This document shows, piece after piece, positions 63,824 through 64,000 of a DNA stretch of 64,000 bases; within the stretch, counting starts at the first letter, position 1; each line of letters begins with the position of its first letter. Both the position numbers and the translations under genes were made by a program. The notes beneath the pieces are model-generated. The model did no database searches and was not told the DNA's origin. It worked only from the letters and a program-made list of their open reading frames with translations. Source of the stretch: Conchocele bisecta (taxonomy: Eukaryota > Mollusca > Bivalvia > Lucinida > Thyasiridae). The stretch is taken from assembly GCA_029237695.1 (NCBI GenBank), contig CM055265.1, positions 45,253,331 to 45,317,330 of the forward strand, written 5' to 3'.

Positions 63824-64000
63824 GTAGACGATTTCACCAAAATTGCAAAGTATACTTCTCTAGCAAAGTATACTTTGAGGGAGTAATCATTTATTTTTCC
63901 CGAAATGCATTATTTCATATAGAACTAACGACTGCATATATTTGATGATTAAAAGTACCGGTATATGTGCAGAATTATTATACTGAATTTATTACATTAT
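63824..64000. mobile_element. MITE with GTAGACGATTTCACC end, cut by the window edge
   Basis: GTAGACGATTTCACCAAAAT, AAAGTATACTTTGAGGGAGT, TTTCATATAGAACTAACGAC and ATTATACTGAATTTATTACA match copies 1 and 2, in inverted interior order relative to copy 1. Confidence 0.65.

Overview
The window looks like accessory DNA from an invertebrate nuclear genome, most likely a bivalve mollusc. It is AT-rich, has no operons or bacterial-style gene packing, carries at least one spliced eukaryotic transposon gene, and is dense with short non-autonomous elements of types familiar from mollusc genomes (GTCC-bearing elements, tRNA-derived SINEs, palindromic MITEs). The species assignment is inference. I found no host protein-coding gene, rRNA gene or functional tRNA gene; almost every short open frame is a by-product of repeats.

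The only convincing gene is a pogo/Tigger-type DDE transposase on the minus strand (36998-39124, two exons). It lies in a nearly complete transposon (36626-39282) with inverted termini and a clean TA target duplication. That transposon sits inside a larger GTCC-type element (36458-42457). The same host element was also hit by a second GTCC-type element (40524-42392), which itself carries a TA-flanked element (41572-42137), so four layers of insertion can be read.

The rest of the window is built from a few recurring element classes. (1) About nineteen Helentron/HINE-like ('pearl'-like) elements. Each has a 5' hairpin, a GTCC or GTCGTC microsatellite, usually a tandem-repeat core, a 3' copy of part of the 5' stem, a short 3' hairpin and a CTAG/CTTG-T end. 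All run in the same direction. (2) About seventeen TTAA-bounded, piggyBac-like MITEs with GTCGTCTGCTG subterminal motifs and long central palindromes. (3) TA-flanked Tc1/mariner/pogo-like non-autonomous elements at 2468, 21437, 23605, 28160, 31155, 34194, 41572, 47361 and 58256. (4) MITEs ending in GGGGGCCGTTTCAC, one of them split by a tRNA-derived SINE (30035-30249). (5) Smaller families: CAGGGCTCC elements, GTAGCCGATTTCACC elements, and GTGGCTGTGACTGGA elements, one of whose ends has expanded into a 76-bp array (56039-56946).

Tandem arrays include a 1.7-kb, 28-bp minisatellite (25833-27529) that creates long spurious open frames on both strands, a 110-bp array (16550-17090), the 76-bp array, and a 30-bp array (47961-48110). 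The most unusual observations are a hairpin apex shared by three structurally different element classes, the covarying 5'/3' hairpins and uniform orientation of the GTCC elements, and several palindromes with a common GAGYGAGCG/TAGCGARC-like centre. Intervals where I see nothing recognisable are listed as such.
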